Assembly: GCA_029569475.1 (NCBI GenBank)
Contig: JAKQSZ010000026.1
Location: forward strand, 1 to 64,000
Length of the DNA stretch: 64,000 nucleotides
Origin: Candidatus Eiseniibacteriota bacterium
GTDB taxonomy: Bacteria > Eisenbacteria > RBG-16-71-46 > CAIMUX01
Direction of reading: 5' to 3'
Both the position numbers and the translations under genes were made by a program. The notes under the pieces were generated by a model that worked only from the letters and a program-made list of their open reading frames with translations, ran no database searches and had not been told where the DNA came from. This document shows positions 46,748 through 55,734 of this stretch, piece by piece. Each line of letters starts with the position of its first letter. Position 1 is the first letter of the stretch.

Positions 46748-47755
46748 CTGGACGCTCCCATCCTGGTTACCGGCGGGGCCGGTTTCATCGGCTCCCATCT
46801 GGTGGAGTCGCTCCTGCGGCGAGGCGGAACCGTCCGGGTCCTGGACGATCTCTCGACCGGGCGAAGGGAGAACCTGGCCGCGCTGGCCGGGCCCCGGTGC
46901 GAGCTGATCGAAGGTTCCGTGCGCGACCTCCGGCTCTTCCGTGAGGCCATGGAAGGATGCGGACGAGTCTTCCACCTGGCAGCCTCTGTCGGCGTGGCGT
47001 TGATCACGGCGCGCCCCGCCGAATGCCTGCGCAACAATCTGGAGGGGACACAGAACCTCTTCGACGCCGTCACGGCGCAGCGGCATCCTCCCCGGGTGAT
47101 GCTCTTCTCCAGTTCCGAGGTCTACGGCAAGTCCTCCCGGGTTCCGCTGCGCGAGGATGAGGAACTGGTGCTGGGGCCGACTTCGGTTCCGCGCTGGTCC
47201 TATGCCTCCGCCAAGATCGTGGGCGAGTTCCAGGCGCTCGCCGCACACCGCGCGCGCGGCCTCCCCGTCACGGTGGTGCGCTGTTTCAACACGTGCGGCC
47301 CCCGCCAGCTCTCCGCCTACGGGATGGTGCTTCCCCGCTTTCTCGAGCAGGCGCTTCGGGGGCAACGGCTGACCGTCTATGGCGACGGCCGCCAGACCCG
47401 CTGCTTCTCCGATGTGGCCGATGTGGTCGAACAGGTTCTGCTGCTGGAGGGACACCCGGCCGCCGCCGGCGAGGTCTTCAACGTCGGCAATGACGAGGAG
47501 ATCTCGATCCTCGAACTGGCCCGCCTGATCGTGGAGATCAGCGGCTCCAGATCCGAGGTGGTCAACGTTCCGTATCCGTCAGGCTACGGACCGCAGTTCG
47601 AGGATGTGCCGCGCCGCGTCCCCGACCTGACCAAGCTCCGCGCCTACCTGGGGAACACCCCGGAGACGGACCTTCGGACGTTGATCGAGCGCACGCTCCG
47701 CGGACACCGGGCCGATCCCGCGCGCGCCGCGGGGGCGGCCGCTCCTCCCGTCTAG
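46748..47755 (+). CDS. NAD-dependent epimerase/dehydratase with apparent CTG start
   Basis: 335 residues from the proposed start. The Rossmann motif ILVTGGAGFIGSHLVESLLR, FHLAASVGV, SSSEVYGKSS, YASAKIVGEFQ (Tyr/Lys pair) and FNTCGPRQLSAYGMVLPRFL place it among UDP-glucuronate decarboxylases and UDP-glucose 4-epimerases. Between the in-frame stop at 46661 and the glycine motif there is no ATG, GTG or TTG. CTG 46748 has AAGGAG (46734-46739) 8 bases upstream, an ideal site. The first conventional start, GTG 46802, would delete the NAD-binding loop. Given the upstream UDP-glucose dehydrogenase, UDP-xylose synthesis is a possible role (inference). Confidence 0.85.
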   Translation: MDAPILVTGGAGFIGSHLVESLLRRGGTVRVLDDLSTGRRENLAALAGPRCELIEGSVRDLRLFREAMEGCGRVFHLAASVGVALITARPAECLRNNLEGTQNLFDAVTAQRHPPRVMLFSSSEVYGKSSRVPLREDEELVLGPTSVPRWSYASAKIVGEFQALAAHRARGLPVTVVRCFNTCGPRQLSAYGMVLPRFLEQALRGQRLTVYGDGRQTRCFSDVADVVEQVLLLEGHPAAAGEVFNVGNDEEISILELARLIVEISGSRSEVVNVPYPSGYGPQFEDVPRRVPDLTKLRAYLGNTPETDLRTLIERTLRGHRADPARAAGAAAPPV

Positions 47756-47771
47756 GCCGGACGTTCCCTCC

Positions 47772-48728
47772 ATGTCGCTGCTGCCGGCCCTGGCCGCCTT
47801 CGCGGTGACCGTGATGGCGGTTCCCCTCTGGAGCCGCCTCCTGCGTGGGGGGCCATGGCTCGACCAACCGAGGTCGAACCGGCACAACCGGCGGGCCGTT
47901 TCGCGCACCGGGGGAGCCGCCTGGTTGACGGCCGTTCTGGCGCTGCTCTTCCTGGCTCCGGTTCTTCCCGCCGGCGGAGCGGCAGGCGCCGCCCCAGGCT
48001 TTCCGGCCGCTCCTCTCGTCCTGGCCGCTCTCTTGCCGGCGGCCTTCGCCATCGGCCTCCTGGACGACGCCGGCCGCATCGGGCCGGGGCCGAAGTGGAT
48101 GGCACAGACTCTGCTGCTGGCCGGGTCCGTCTGTTGCTGCAACGGCGCAACGGAGGGAGGGGCCTGCCTGGCGGGGCTGCCGTTGACGTGGAGCGCGGGG
48201 GCGGTCTTCCTTTTGGCGCTGGCCGTGCAGACCGCGCTGGAGATCCACGACAACATGGACGCGTTGCTGGCGATCTCCTCCGCGGCGTTCTTCCTGTCGC
48301 TGGCGCTGTCGCATCCGGCGGTCGATGGAGGTTGGCTGCGTCCGGTCTCCCTGGCCGCGGGGGGCGCGTCCCTCGGCGTTCTCGTGTTCAACCGCCCCCC
48401 CGCACGGGTCTTCTTCGGCAACTCCGGCAGCATGGCGGTGGCGCTATTGGCCGCACTGCTGCTTGCCGGAGCGCTCCTGCCCGCGACCCGGCCCGGCGCG
48501 GGGCCGGTGCCGTGGGGCCTGGCGTTGCCGTTGATCTGGCCGCTGGCCGACCTGGCCTTCGTCACGGTGCGGCGGCTGCTCCAGGGGCGGCCGCCCTGGC
48601 GAGGCGGGCGGGACCACACCACGCATGGGCTGGCCGCGTGGATCGGCGACCGCGGGGTTGCCGCTACGGCGATGGCGATCGCGGGGTTGGGAGCGCTGGC
48701 CACCTATTGGCTGGGCTGGTCGCGTTGA
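47772..48728 (+). CDS. Polyprenyl-phosphate GlcNAc-1-phosphate transferase family (GT4, MraY/WecA-like)
   Basis: 318 residues with about ten membrane helices. AIGLLDDAGRIGPGPKW is the Asp-Asp Mg site, HDNMDALLA matches the N-x-D motif, VFFGNSGSM corresponds to FxGDxGS with Asp replaced by Asn, and GGRDHTTHGL is the C-terminal His loop. The family transfers a sugar-1-phosphate to undecaprenyl phosphate to start a glycan. Context with nucleotide-sugar genes fits exopolysaccharide or O-antigen synthesis rather than peptidoglycan. Confidence 0.82.
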   Translation: MSLLPALAAFAVTVMAVPLWSRLLRGGPWLDQPRSNRHNRRAVSRTGGAAWLTAVLALLFLAPVLPAGGAAGAAPGFPAAPLVLAALLPAAFAIGLLDDAGRIGPGPKWMAQTLLLAGSVCCCNGATEGGACLAGLPLTWSAGAVFLLALAVQTALEIHDNMDALLAISSAAFFLSLALSHPAVDGGWLRPVSLAAGGASLGVLVFNRPPARVFFGNSGSMAVALLAALLLAGALLPATRPGAGPVPWGLALPLIWPLADLAFVTVRRLLQGRPPWRGGRDHTTHGLAAWIGDRGVAATAMAIAGLGALATYWLGWSR

Positions 48729-48753
48729 CCTGCCCGCGCCCCTGTGTTAGCGT
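48725..48753 (+). promoter_or_regulatory. Sigma-70-like promoter of serS
   Basis: TTGACC (48725-48730), 17-bp spacer, TAGCGT (48748-48753). The -35 overlaps the stop of the GT4 gene; the leader to serS is about 50 bases and shows no T-box. Confidence 0.6.
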
Positions 48754-48810
48754 GCCACCTTGCAACAGGCCTCGTGGACCACGAGGGCCATTCGCCGAGA
48801 GGGGAGCGGA

Positions 48811-50091
48811 ATGCTGGATTTGCGCATGATCCGGAACGACGTCGATCGGGTCCGGCGCGGGCTGGCCGCCAAAGGCGCCGCCGCCCAGCTCGACGCGGTG
48901 CTGGATCTGGAAGAACAGCGCCGGCGCGCCCTCCAGGAAGTGGAGACCCGAAAGGCGCAACGCAACCGCCGTTCCGAGGAGGTCCCGAAGCTCAAGGCGG
49001 CGGGGGGCGACGCCACCGCGGTCCTGGCCGAGATGAAGGCCCTGGCCGAGGAGATCAAGGAACTCGACGCCCGGGTCAAGGAACTGGACGACCGGCTCGA
49101 GCCGTTGCTACACCGTCTCCCCAACCTGCCGCATGACTCCGTCCCGGTGGGCCCCGACGCCTCGGCCAATGTCGAGGTCCGCCGGTGGGGGACGCCCGGG
49201 ACTCCCACCCATCCGATCCTGCCGCACTGGGAGATCGGAGAGCGGCTCGGACTGCTGGACCTCCGCCGGGCCAGCCGGATGTCGGGCGCCGGCTTTGCCG
49301 TCTTCGCCGGCGCCGGCGCGCGCCTGCAGCGGGGCCTCATCCAGTTCATGCTCGATCTGCACATCCAGCGGCACCGTTTTGTCGAGGTCTCGACGCCCTA
49401 TCTTGTCCGGCGGGAGTCGATGTTCGGCACCGGCCAGCTGCCGAAGATGGAAGACGACATGTACCACTGCGCGGCGGACGACCTCTTCCTGATCCCCACC
49501 GCCGAGGTCTCGATCACCAATCTCTACCGGGACGACATCCTCCAGGCCGAGGACCTGCCCATCTACCATGTCGGCTACTCGCCCTGCTTCCGCCGCGAGG
49601 CGGGGGCCGCCGGCAAGGACACGCGCGGACTGGTGCGGTTGCACCAGTTCGACAAGGTGGAGATGGTCAAGATCGTCCGGCCCGAAACCTCCTACGACGA
49701 GCTGGAGACGCTGCTGGCGTGCGCCGAGGCGGTGTTGCAGGAACTGGAGCTTCCCTACCGCGTTCTCACCCTCGCCAGCGGCGATCTCTCGTTCTCCGCG
49801 GCGAAGTGCTATGACCTGGAAACCTGGGCGCCGGCCGAGGCCCGGTGGCTCGAGGTCAGCTCGTGCAGCAATTTCGAGGCGTTCCAGGCGCGGCGCCTCG
49901 GGCTGCGCTACCGGACCGCGGACAAGCGTCTGGAGTTTCCGCACACCCTCAACGGCAGCGGCCTGGCGCTTCCACGCGTCATCGTTAGCCTGCTGGAGGT
50001 GCACCAGACGGAGAGGGGCACCGTGCGGATACCCGCCGCGCTGCGGCCTTACCTGGACGGATTGGAGGAGTTGGGACCGGGGCCGGCCTGA
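48811..50091 (+). CDS. serS: Seryl-tRNA synthetase
   Basis: 426 residues. The long N-terminal coiled-coil tRNA-binding arm (RRALQEVETRKAQRNRRSEE, LAEEIKELDARVKELDDRLE) precedes the class II core with motif 2 FRREAGAAGKDTRGLVRLHQ and motif 3 LNGSGLALPRVIVSLLE. Charges tRNA-Ser with serine (also tRNA-Sec if present, relevant to the possible selenoprotein at the right edge). ATG 48811 has GGGGAG 5 bases upstream. The stop overlaps the histidine-kinase start (TGATG). Confidence 0.97.
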   Translation: MLDLRMIRNDVDRVRRGLAAKGAAAQLDAVLDLEEQRRRALQEVETRKAQRNRRSEEVPKLKAAGGDATAVLAEMKALAEEIKELDARVKELDDRLEPLLHRLPNLPHDSVPVGPDASANVEVRRWGTPGTPTHPILPHWEIGERLGLLDLRRASRMSGAGFAVFAGAGARLQRGLIQFMLDLHIQRHRFVEVSTPYLVRRESMFGTGQLPKMEDDMYHCAADDLFLIPTAEVSITNLYRDDILQAEDLPIYHVGYSPCFRREAGAAGKDTRGLVRLHQFDKVEMVKIVRPETSYDELETLLACAEAVLQELELPYRVLTLASGDLSFSAAKCYDLETWAPAEARWLEVSSCSNFEAFQARRLGLRYRTADKRLEFPHTLNGSGLALPRVIVSLLEVHQTERGTVRIPAALRPYLDGLEELGPGPA

Positions 50092-51329
50092 TGGCCCGCC
50101 ACCCGGGAACCGGCACACCCATGTCCCGCACCCGACTCCCGCTTTTGCTCAGGGCCTACCTCTTTTTCGGGACGGTCATCCTGATCGGGGCGGGGGTCGT
50201 GTACACGACCAGCCAGATCGAACGCCTGCGCAGCCAGTCGCAGGCCTACTCCCGCCTCTTCGCCCGCTTCTGCGCGCAGACCACCCTGGCCGCCACCGAC
50301 GATCCCGCGCTCCGGCAGATCTTCCAGGAGGTCATCAAACCGGCCGATTTCCCCATGGTCCTGACCGACGACCAGGGCGTTCCCCGCGTCTGGAAGCTGC
50401 CGGTGGACTCCCTGGGCCAGGATGAGCTGCGCGAGATCGTCGCCCGCTTCGACCGGCACAACACTCCCATTCCGATTCGCGAGCCGGGAACCGGCCGGAT
50501 CTTCGGCCACGTGCACTACGGCGAGGCCGGCCTGGTGCGCGAGCTGCAGTGGATTCCCTTCGTGCAGATCGGGGCGATCTTCCTCTTCATCGCCCTCGGC
50601 TACATCGGCTACCGGAGCATCAAGACCAGCGAGCAGCGCTCCATCTGGATCGGTCTCGCCAAGGAGACGGCCCACCAGCTCGGAACCCCCATCTCCTCGC
50701 TCCTGGGCTGGGTGGAACTGCTGCGCGAGAAGCAGATCGAGAGCCTGCGCTCCGACGGCCGCGTCGAGATGGCCGAGGGAGACCTGCGGGAAGTGCTCGA
50801 CGAGATGGAGAACGACGCGGAACGGCTGCAGAAGGTGGCGATGCGTTTCGGGCAGGTCGGCAGCCTCCCGCGCCTGGAGGCGCAGGACGTCGCGCCCATC
50901 GTCAGCGAGGCGGTGCGCTACTTTCGCCGCCGCATTCCCCATCTGGGCAAGGATGTCGAGATCCGCGAACGCTACGAACTGGTGCCGCCGGTGAGTGTAA
51001 ACAAGGAACTGATCGAGTGGGTGGTCGAGAACGTCCTGAAGAACGCGGTGGACGCGACGGATCGCCAGAAGGGGAGCATCAGCGTCGACGTGGTGCGCCG
51101 GCGTGAGACCGAGTCGGTCGAGATCCGCGTGACCGACACCGGACGCGGCATGACGCCGGCCGAGATGAAGTTGGTCTTTGATCCGGGATTCACGACGAAG
51201 ACGAGAGGCTGGGGGCTGGGCCTGACGCTCGCCAAACGCATCGTTGAGGAGTATCACGGCGGGCGGATCTGGGTCGAGAAGAGCCAGCCGGGCCACGGCT
51301 CCACGGTCGTGATCGCCTTCCCGGTCTGA
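50091..51329 (+). CDS. Membrane sensor histidine kinase, PorY-like
   Basis: 412 residues. Two membrane helices (about 18-40 and 155-175) flank a periplasmic sensor region; the H-box KETAHQLGTPISSLLG has the phospho-His at 195, followed by N-box NVLKNAVDA, G1 DTGRGM and G2 WGLGLTLAKRI in the ATPase domain. Its gene lies 115 bases before a PorX homologue, and kinase plus receiver most likely form one system. In Porphyromonas the partner kinase PorY is unlinked to porX. The start shares one base with the serS stop; ATG 50121 is an alternative. Confidence 0.85.
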   Translation: MARHPGTGTPMSRTRLPLLLRAYLFFGTVILIGAGVVYTTSQIERLRSQSQAYSRLFARFCAQTTLAATDDPALRQIFQEVIKPADFPMVLTDDQGVPRVWKLPVDSLGQDELREIVARFDRHNTPIPIREPGTGRIFGHVHYGEAGLVRELQWIPFVQIGAIFLFIALGYIGYRSIKTSEQRSIWIGLAKETAHQLGTPISSLLGWVELLREKQIESLRSDGRVEMAEGDLREVLDEMENDAERLQKVAMRFGQVGSLPRLEAQDVAPIVSEAVRYFRRRIPHLGKDVEIRERYELVPPVSVNKELIEWVVENVLKNAVDATDRQKGSISVDVVRRRETESVEIRVTDTGRGMTPAEMKLVFDPGFTTKTRGWGLGLTLAKRIVEEYHGGRIWVEKSQPGHGSTVVIAFPV

Positions 51330-51444
51330 CCTGGCAACGGCACGGGCCCCAGCGGCGCCGCCGGCGGCCCGACGGACGCATGGGAGCGTTGGAAGACCCG
51401 AGGGCGCGACCGGTACGGATCGGACATAGAACGGACGGCATGCA

Positions 51445-53019
51445 GTGAACAACACTCCACGACAGATCCTCTGGGCGGACGACGAAATCGACATGCTCCG
51501 CCCGCACATCCTGTACCTGCAATCCAAGGGCTTCGAGGTGGCGGCGGTGAGCAACGGCGAGGATGCCCTGCAACTGGCCGGGCAGCGCAAGTTCGACGTC
51601 GTGCTGCTCGACGAGATGATGCCCGGCATGGGCGGCCTGGCCACGCTGGAGGCGCTGCAGAACCTCGTGCCGAACCTGCCGGTGATCATGATCACCAAGA
51701 GCGAGGAAGAGAACCTGATGAACATGGCGCTGGGCCAGCGCATCAGCGACTACCTGACCAAGCCGGTCAATGCCAGCCAGATCTTCCTGGCCATCAAGAA
51801 GGTGCTGGAGGGTGAGTCGCTGCAGCGCAGCCAGCGCACGCGGGATTACGTCGCCGAGTTCAACCGCATCTTCTCGCTGCGCCACGGCGACCTGGAGTGG
51901 CGGGATTGGCTGGAGCTCTACTCCAACGTGGTCGCCTGGGACCTGGAACTGCGCGGGATGCAGAACGAGAGCCTGGTCCGGTCCCACGACGACCAGAAGC
52001 TTCAGCTCAACAAGGAATTCGGCAAGTTCATCGAGACCTCCTACCGGGGGTGGGTGACGCGCAGCGATCCGAACCGTCCGCCCCTCTCGGTGGACATCGT
52101 CCCTCGCTGGGTCCTGCCCCATGCCCGGGAAGGCAAGCGGGTCGCGCTGGTGGTCATCGACTGCATGCGGCTCGATCAGTGGCGCATGCTGGAGCCGCTC
52201 CTGCAGCCTTACTTCGACATCAAGACCGACCTCTACTTCAGCATCCTCCCCTCGGCGACGCCTTACGCGCGCAATGCGATCTTCAGCGGCCTCTTCCCGC
52301 TGGAGATCGCGCGGCGGCATCCTTCCTGGTGGCTGGAGGACGCGCCCAAGGAGGCCAGCCGCAACCGCTACGAGAAGGAGCTGCTGGAGGAACAGATGCG
52401 CCTGCAGGGGCTGGAGCCCGCCGGCCTCCGCTATCACAAGGTATACTCGGTCAACGAGGGCAACCTGCTGCGCAAGAAGGTCGGCACCTGGCTCGGCATT
52501 CCCTTCCTGGCGCTGGTCTTCAACTTCCTCGACATGGTGGCGCACGGCCAGTCCGAGTCGGAGATCCTGCAGGAACTCGCCCCCGATGACGAGGCGCTGC
52601 GCCGGCTGCTGCACGGCTGGTTCCAGCACTCCGTCCTCTTTGAGGTTCTGCGCATCCTGTCGCGGCAGAACACGACCGTGGTGGTCACGACCGATCACGG
52701 CCTGGTCAATTGCCGGCGCCCCTCGGTGGTGCTGGCCAACCGCGACGCCTCGACCAGCATCCGCTTCAAGTTCGGCGACAACCTCGTCTGCGAGGAGAAG
52801 GAAGCCATCCACGTGAAGAACCCCGGGGAGTTCATGCTGCCCCCCGGGAGCCTGACGAAGCACTACATCCTCGCCCGGGAGAACTTCTTCTTCGTCTATC
52901 CCACGAACCAGCATCGCTACGAACGCCAGTTCCGCGGAACCTTCCAGCACGGGGGAATCTCGCTGGAGGAGATGATCCTGCCGGTGGCGACGCTGACGCC
53001 GCGCCCGGTCGATGTATGA
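51445..53019 (+). CDS. porX: PorX-type response regulator with PglZ domain
   Basis: 524 residues. Receiver domain at 1-125 (acidic pocket ADDE at 11-14, phospho-Asp56 in VVLLDEMMPGMGG, Lys in ITKSEE). A helical linker follows, then a PglZ/alkaline-phosphatase-superfamily domain from about residue 210: VALVVIDCMRLDQWRM, the catalytic Thr in ILPSATPYARNAIFSG and metal-binding VVTTDHGLVN. PorX controls type IX secretion in Bacteroidota and has phosphatase/nuclease activity toward linear nucleotides. Start is GTG 51445, without a strong ribosome site. It overlaps tsaE (ATGA). Confidence 0.93.
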   Translation: MNNTPRQILWADDEIDMLRPHILYLQSKGFEVAAVSNGEDALQLAGQRKFDVVLLDEMMPGMGGLATLEALQNLVPNLPVIMITKSEEENLMNMALGQRISDYLTKPVNASQIFLAIKKVLEGESLQRSQRTRDYVAEFNRIFSLRHGDLEWRDWLELYSNVVAWDLELRGMQNESLVRSHDDQKLQLNKEFGKFIETSYRGWVTRSDPNRPPLSVDIVPRWVLPHAREGKRVALVVIDCMRLDQWRMLEPLLQPYFDIKTDLYFSILPSATPYARNAIFSGLFPLEIARRHPSWWLEDAPKEASRNRYEKELLEEQMRLQGLEPAGLRYHKVYSVNEGNLLRKKVGTWLGIPFLALVFNFLDMVAHGQSESEILQELAPDDEALRRLLHGWFQHSVLFEVLRILSRQNTTVVVTTDHGLVNCRRPSVVLANRDASTSIRFKFGDNLVCEEKEAIHVKNPGEFMLPPGSLTKHYILARENFFFVYPTNQHRYERQFRGTFQHGGISLEEMILPVATLTPRPVDV

Positions 53020-53627
53020 CCCGCCTGGAGTGGAGAAGCACGAACGAGCGGGAGACGATCGGATTCGGGGAGGCGCTGGGGGCGGCGCTGGTGGCCCCGG
53101 TCTGGGTCGGCCTGAGCGGAACGTTGGGAGCGGGCAAGACCCGGCTGGTCCAGGGCATTGCCGCCGGGCTCGGCTATGGCGGCCGTGTCCGCAGTCCTTC
53201 CTTCGTCCTCGAGCACCGCTATCCTGCCCGGGTGCCGCTGCGCCACCTCGATCTCTACCGCCTGGAAAGCGGATTCGGGGATCTCGAGGCGGCCTGGGAG
53301 GAGGATGACCGTTCGGTCGTCGTGGTGGAGTGGGCCGATCGCGTGACGGCGCGGCCGGCGCGCTCCATCTCCATCCGTCTCGACTTCGAGGCCGCTCCAC
53401 CGAAGGGGGCCGGCGGTCTGCAGCCGGCGCTCGGGGAGGAGCCGGCGCGATGGATCCACCTGAGTTGGAGCGCGCCAGGCCTGCTGCGTGACTGGGATCT
53501 CCGCCGGGCCCGTCTCGGGGCCGATGCCCTTCGCCACGTAGCCACCATTCCGCCGGGCTCAACGCTTTCTCTCGCGGCAAGCGAGCGCGATGAGCCCGGC
53601 CAAGGAAAGGCCGCGGGGGCGCGATGA
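53016..53627 (+). CDS. tsaE: tRNA t6A synthesis ATPase TsaE
   Basis: 203 residues; the family core is about 150, and the extra 50 are a C-terminal extension. Walker A GTLGAGKT (35-42), SPSFVLEHRY, HLDLYRLE and VVVVEWADR are diagnostic. TsaE is needed with TsaB and TsaD for threonylcarbamoyl transfer to A37 of ANN-decoding tRNAs. The gene follows porX with an ATGA overlap, an arrangement I recall from Bacteroidota. Confidence 0.93.
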   Translation: MTRLEWRSTNERETIGFGEALGAALVAPVWVGLSGTLGAGKTRLVQGIAAGLGYGGRVRSPSFVLEHRYPARVPLRHLDLYRLESGFGDLEAAWEEDDRSVVVVEWADRVTARPARSISIRLDFEAAPPKGAGGLQPALGEEPARWIHLSWSAPGLLRDWDLRRARLGADALRHVATIPPGSTLSLAASERDEPGQGKAAGAR

Positions 53628-54382
53628 CGTCCGGAACCTCCGGCGGGCGTTTCGTCGAGGGGGCGGTGCTGGGCATCGAGACCTCGGGCAATCACACCGG
53701 GGCGGCGCTGCTGGCGGACGGACGGCTGATCGCCGAGGTGATCGTCGACTACCGGTCCGGAGCGGCCGAGCAACTCCCCGAAGTCTTGCGCCGGATGCTG
53801 GCCGATCACGACATGCCGCCCCGGCGCCTGCGGCGGGTCGGCGTATCGCTCGGGCCAGGCTCTTTCACGGGCTTGCGCATCGGACTGGCCACCGCGCGTG
53901 GTCTGGCCTGGGGCGCGGATCTTCCTTTGGTCGCCGTGTCCTCCCATGAGGTCCTGGCGTGGCCCTGGAAGGAGAGCGGCGCGCCGGTTGTCCTGTTGAC
54001 CGGGTTGCGGCGAGAGCGGCTCTTCCTGGAGGCCGGATCCTGGAGCGGGGACTGGTGGAGCGCGCGCATCCCGGCGCGCAACGTCAACCTGCTCGAGGTC
54101 GCGGAGGCGCTCCGGCCGCTGGCGGGGGATGCTCCCTGGCGTTTCACGGGCGAGTCGGTAGCGTCGGTCCTCGCGGCCGTGCCCGACCTGGGGCGCTGGG
54201 GCGCGCCCACCGCCGACCCATTGCACGGTCTGCGCCGCCCGGCGGTCGTGGCACTTCTGGCGGCCCGCACGGGGGCGCGGGAAACCATCGGCCAGGCCAT
54301 GGAAGATCTCGAGCCGCGCTACCTGCGGGAGGCTGACGCGCGGCGTCCCGTCCCCACGGCGGGAGGGCGGCGTGGCGGCTGA
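53624..54382 (+). CDS. tsaB: tRNA t6A synthesis protein TsaB
   Basis: 252 residues. VLGIETSGNHTGAALLADG is the ASKHA N-terminal strand pair, and SLGPGSFTGLRIGLATARGLA is the TsaB hallmark. It dimerises with TsaD in the t6A complex; tsaD itself is not in the window. ATGA overlap with tsaE; 11-base overlap with rimI. Confidence 0.92.
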   Translation: MTSGTSGGRFVEGAVLGIETSGNHTGAALLADGRLIAEVIVDYRSGAAEQLPEVLRRMLADHDMPPRRLRRVGVSLGPGSFTGLRIGLATARGLAWGADLPLVAVSSHEVLAWPWKESGAPVVLLTGLRRERLFLEAGSWSGDWWSARIPARNVNLLEVAEALRPLAGDAPWRFTGESVASVLAAVPDLGRWGAPTADPLHGLRRPAVVALLAARTGARETIGQAMEDLEPRYLREADARRPVPTAGGRRGG

Positions 54383-54935
54383 CCACGTGCCGGGGAAGTC
54401 CGCGGGGTCCGGCGAGAAACGGATTGAGCCGTTGGCCGAGGCGCACGTGGCCGAAGTCGTGCGTCTGGAGCGCGTCTGCTTCACCGATCCCTGGTCTGCC
54501 GGCGCCTTTCTCGAAGAGATCCGCCGCGACTCGGCTCAGTCGCACCTTCGCGTCCTGATCCAGGATGGCGCCGTGCGGGCCTACTCGATCGCGTGGTTCG
54601 TCGCTGATGAGGGGCACCTCGCCAATCTGGCGGTTGCCCCCGGGTACCGCCGCCAGGGCTTCGCCCGGGACCTCCTGGAGGACCTGGTCGCCGAAGCGCG
54701 CCGCCGTGAGACCGCCAGCGTTTGGCTGGAGGTGCGGGTCAGCAACGAGGGCGCCATCGCGCTCTATCGCGGCTACGGTTTCGTACCCGCCGGCATCCGC
54801 AAGAACTACTATAGGCGGGAGCATGAGGACGCGCTCCTCATGGTTCTGGCCCTGGGCCCGGAGGAGGCGAAACGTGTCCTGGTTCAGCCGCAAGCACGAC
54901 GGACCGCAGCCACAGACCAAGCGGGAGACCCCTGA
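54372..54935 (+). CDS. rimI: Ribosomal-protein-alanine N-acetyltransferase RimI-like
   Basis: 187 residues. The GNAT acetyl-CoA motif NLAVAPGYRRQGFARDLLED and the RimI-like VSNEGAIALYRGYGFVPAGIR and YYRREHEDALLMVL are clear. Start is GTG 54372 with GGGAGG upstream. Located after tsaB as in many genomes. The 3' end overlaps accD by 62 bases. Confidence 0.9.
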   Translation: MAADHVPGKSAGSGEKRIEPLAEAHVAEVVRLERVCFTDPWSAGAFLEEIRRDSAQSHLRVLIQDGAVRAYSIAWFVADEGHLANLAVAPGYRRQGFARDLLEDLVAEARRRETASVWLEVRVSNEGAIALYRGYGFVPAGIRKNYYRREHEDALLMVLALGPEEAKRVLVQPQARRTAATDQAGDP

Positions 54936-55734
54936 CGGGATCTGGCTGAAGTGTCCAGACTGCTCCGAGATCCTCTACCGCAAGGAGGTGGAGCAGAACC
55001 AGTGGGTCTGCGTCCGCTGCTCCCATCATTTCCGCATCAGCGCCGCCGACTACGTCAAGCTCCTGGTCGATCCGGATTCCTTCACCGAGCTCTTCGCCGG
55101 GATCACCTCGGTGGACCCGCTCAAGTTCCAGGACTCGGCGCGCTACGCCGACAGGATCAAGAACGCGACCGCGGGGGGGCTGCGCGAGGCCGTCGTCACC
55201 GGCCGCGCGCGCCTGGAGGGGGATGAGCTCTGCCTGGCCGTGATGGAGTTCGGTTTCATGGGGGGCAGCATGGCCTCGGCGGTCGGCGAGAAGCTTGCTC
55301 GCCTGGCCGACACTTCCTGGGAGGCGGAAATCCCCCTGGTCATCGTCTCGGCTTCCGGCGGCGCCCGCATGCAGGAGGGAATTCTCTCCCTCATGCAGAT
55401 GGCCAAGACCTCGGTGCAACTCGCCCGGCTCGCCGAGAAGCGCATCCCCTACATCTCGATCATGATCCATCCCACGACGGGGGGCGTGACCGCGAGCTTC
55501 GCCTCCCTGGGGGACGTCATCCTGGCCGAGCCCAAGGCGCTGATCGGCTTCGCGGGCCCACGGGTCATCGAGCAGACCATCAAGCAGGAGCTGCCGCCCG
55601 GATTTCAGAGGTCCGAGTTCCTCCTCGAGCACGGCATGGTCGACCGTATCGTGTCGCGCAAGGAGATGCGCTCCACGCTCGCCTCCCTGCTCCGCTTCTT
55701 CAAGGAGGCCCGCACCAGCCCATGGGGTTCCTGA
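54874..55734 (+). CDS. accD: Acetyl-CoA carboxylase carboxyltransferase subunit beta
   Basis: 286 residues. The N-terminal zinc ribbon has Cys27, Cys30, Cys46 and Cys49 (WLKCPDC and WVCVRCSHHF), and the crotonase-like core includes SASGGARMQEGILSLMQ and HPTTGGVTASFASLGD. It transfers the carboxyl group to acetyl-CoA in fatty acid synthesis together with AccA. Start is GTG 54874 inside rimI, with GGAGG 8 bases upstream. Overlaps folC by 13 bases; accD-folC is a conserved pair. Confidence 0.96.
   Translation: MSWFSRKHDGPQPQTKRETPDGIWLKCPDCSEILYRKEVEQNQWVCVRCSHHFRISAADYVKLLVDPDSFTELFAGITSVDPLKFQDSARYADRIKNATAGGLREAVVTGRARLEGDELCLAVMEFGFMGGSMASAVGEKLARLADTSWEAEIPLVIVSASGGARMQEGILSLMQMAKTSVQLARLAEKRIPYISIMIHPTTGGVTASFASLGDVILAEPKALIGFAGPRVIEQTIKQELPPGFQRSEFLLEHGMVDRIVSRKEMRSTLASLLRFFKEARTSPWGS

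Noticed and set aside
46802..47755. GTG 46802 as start of the epimerase
   Set aside because: It would remove the GGAGFIG NAD-binding loop that is perfectly encoded just upstream in the same frame.
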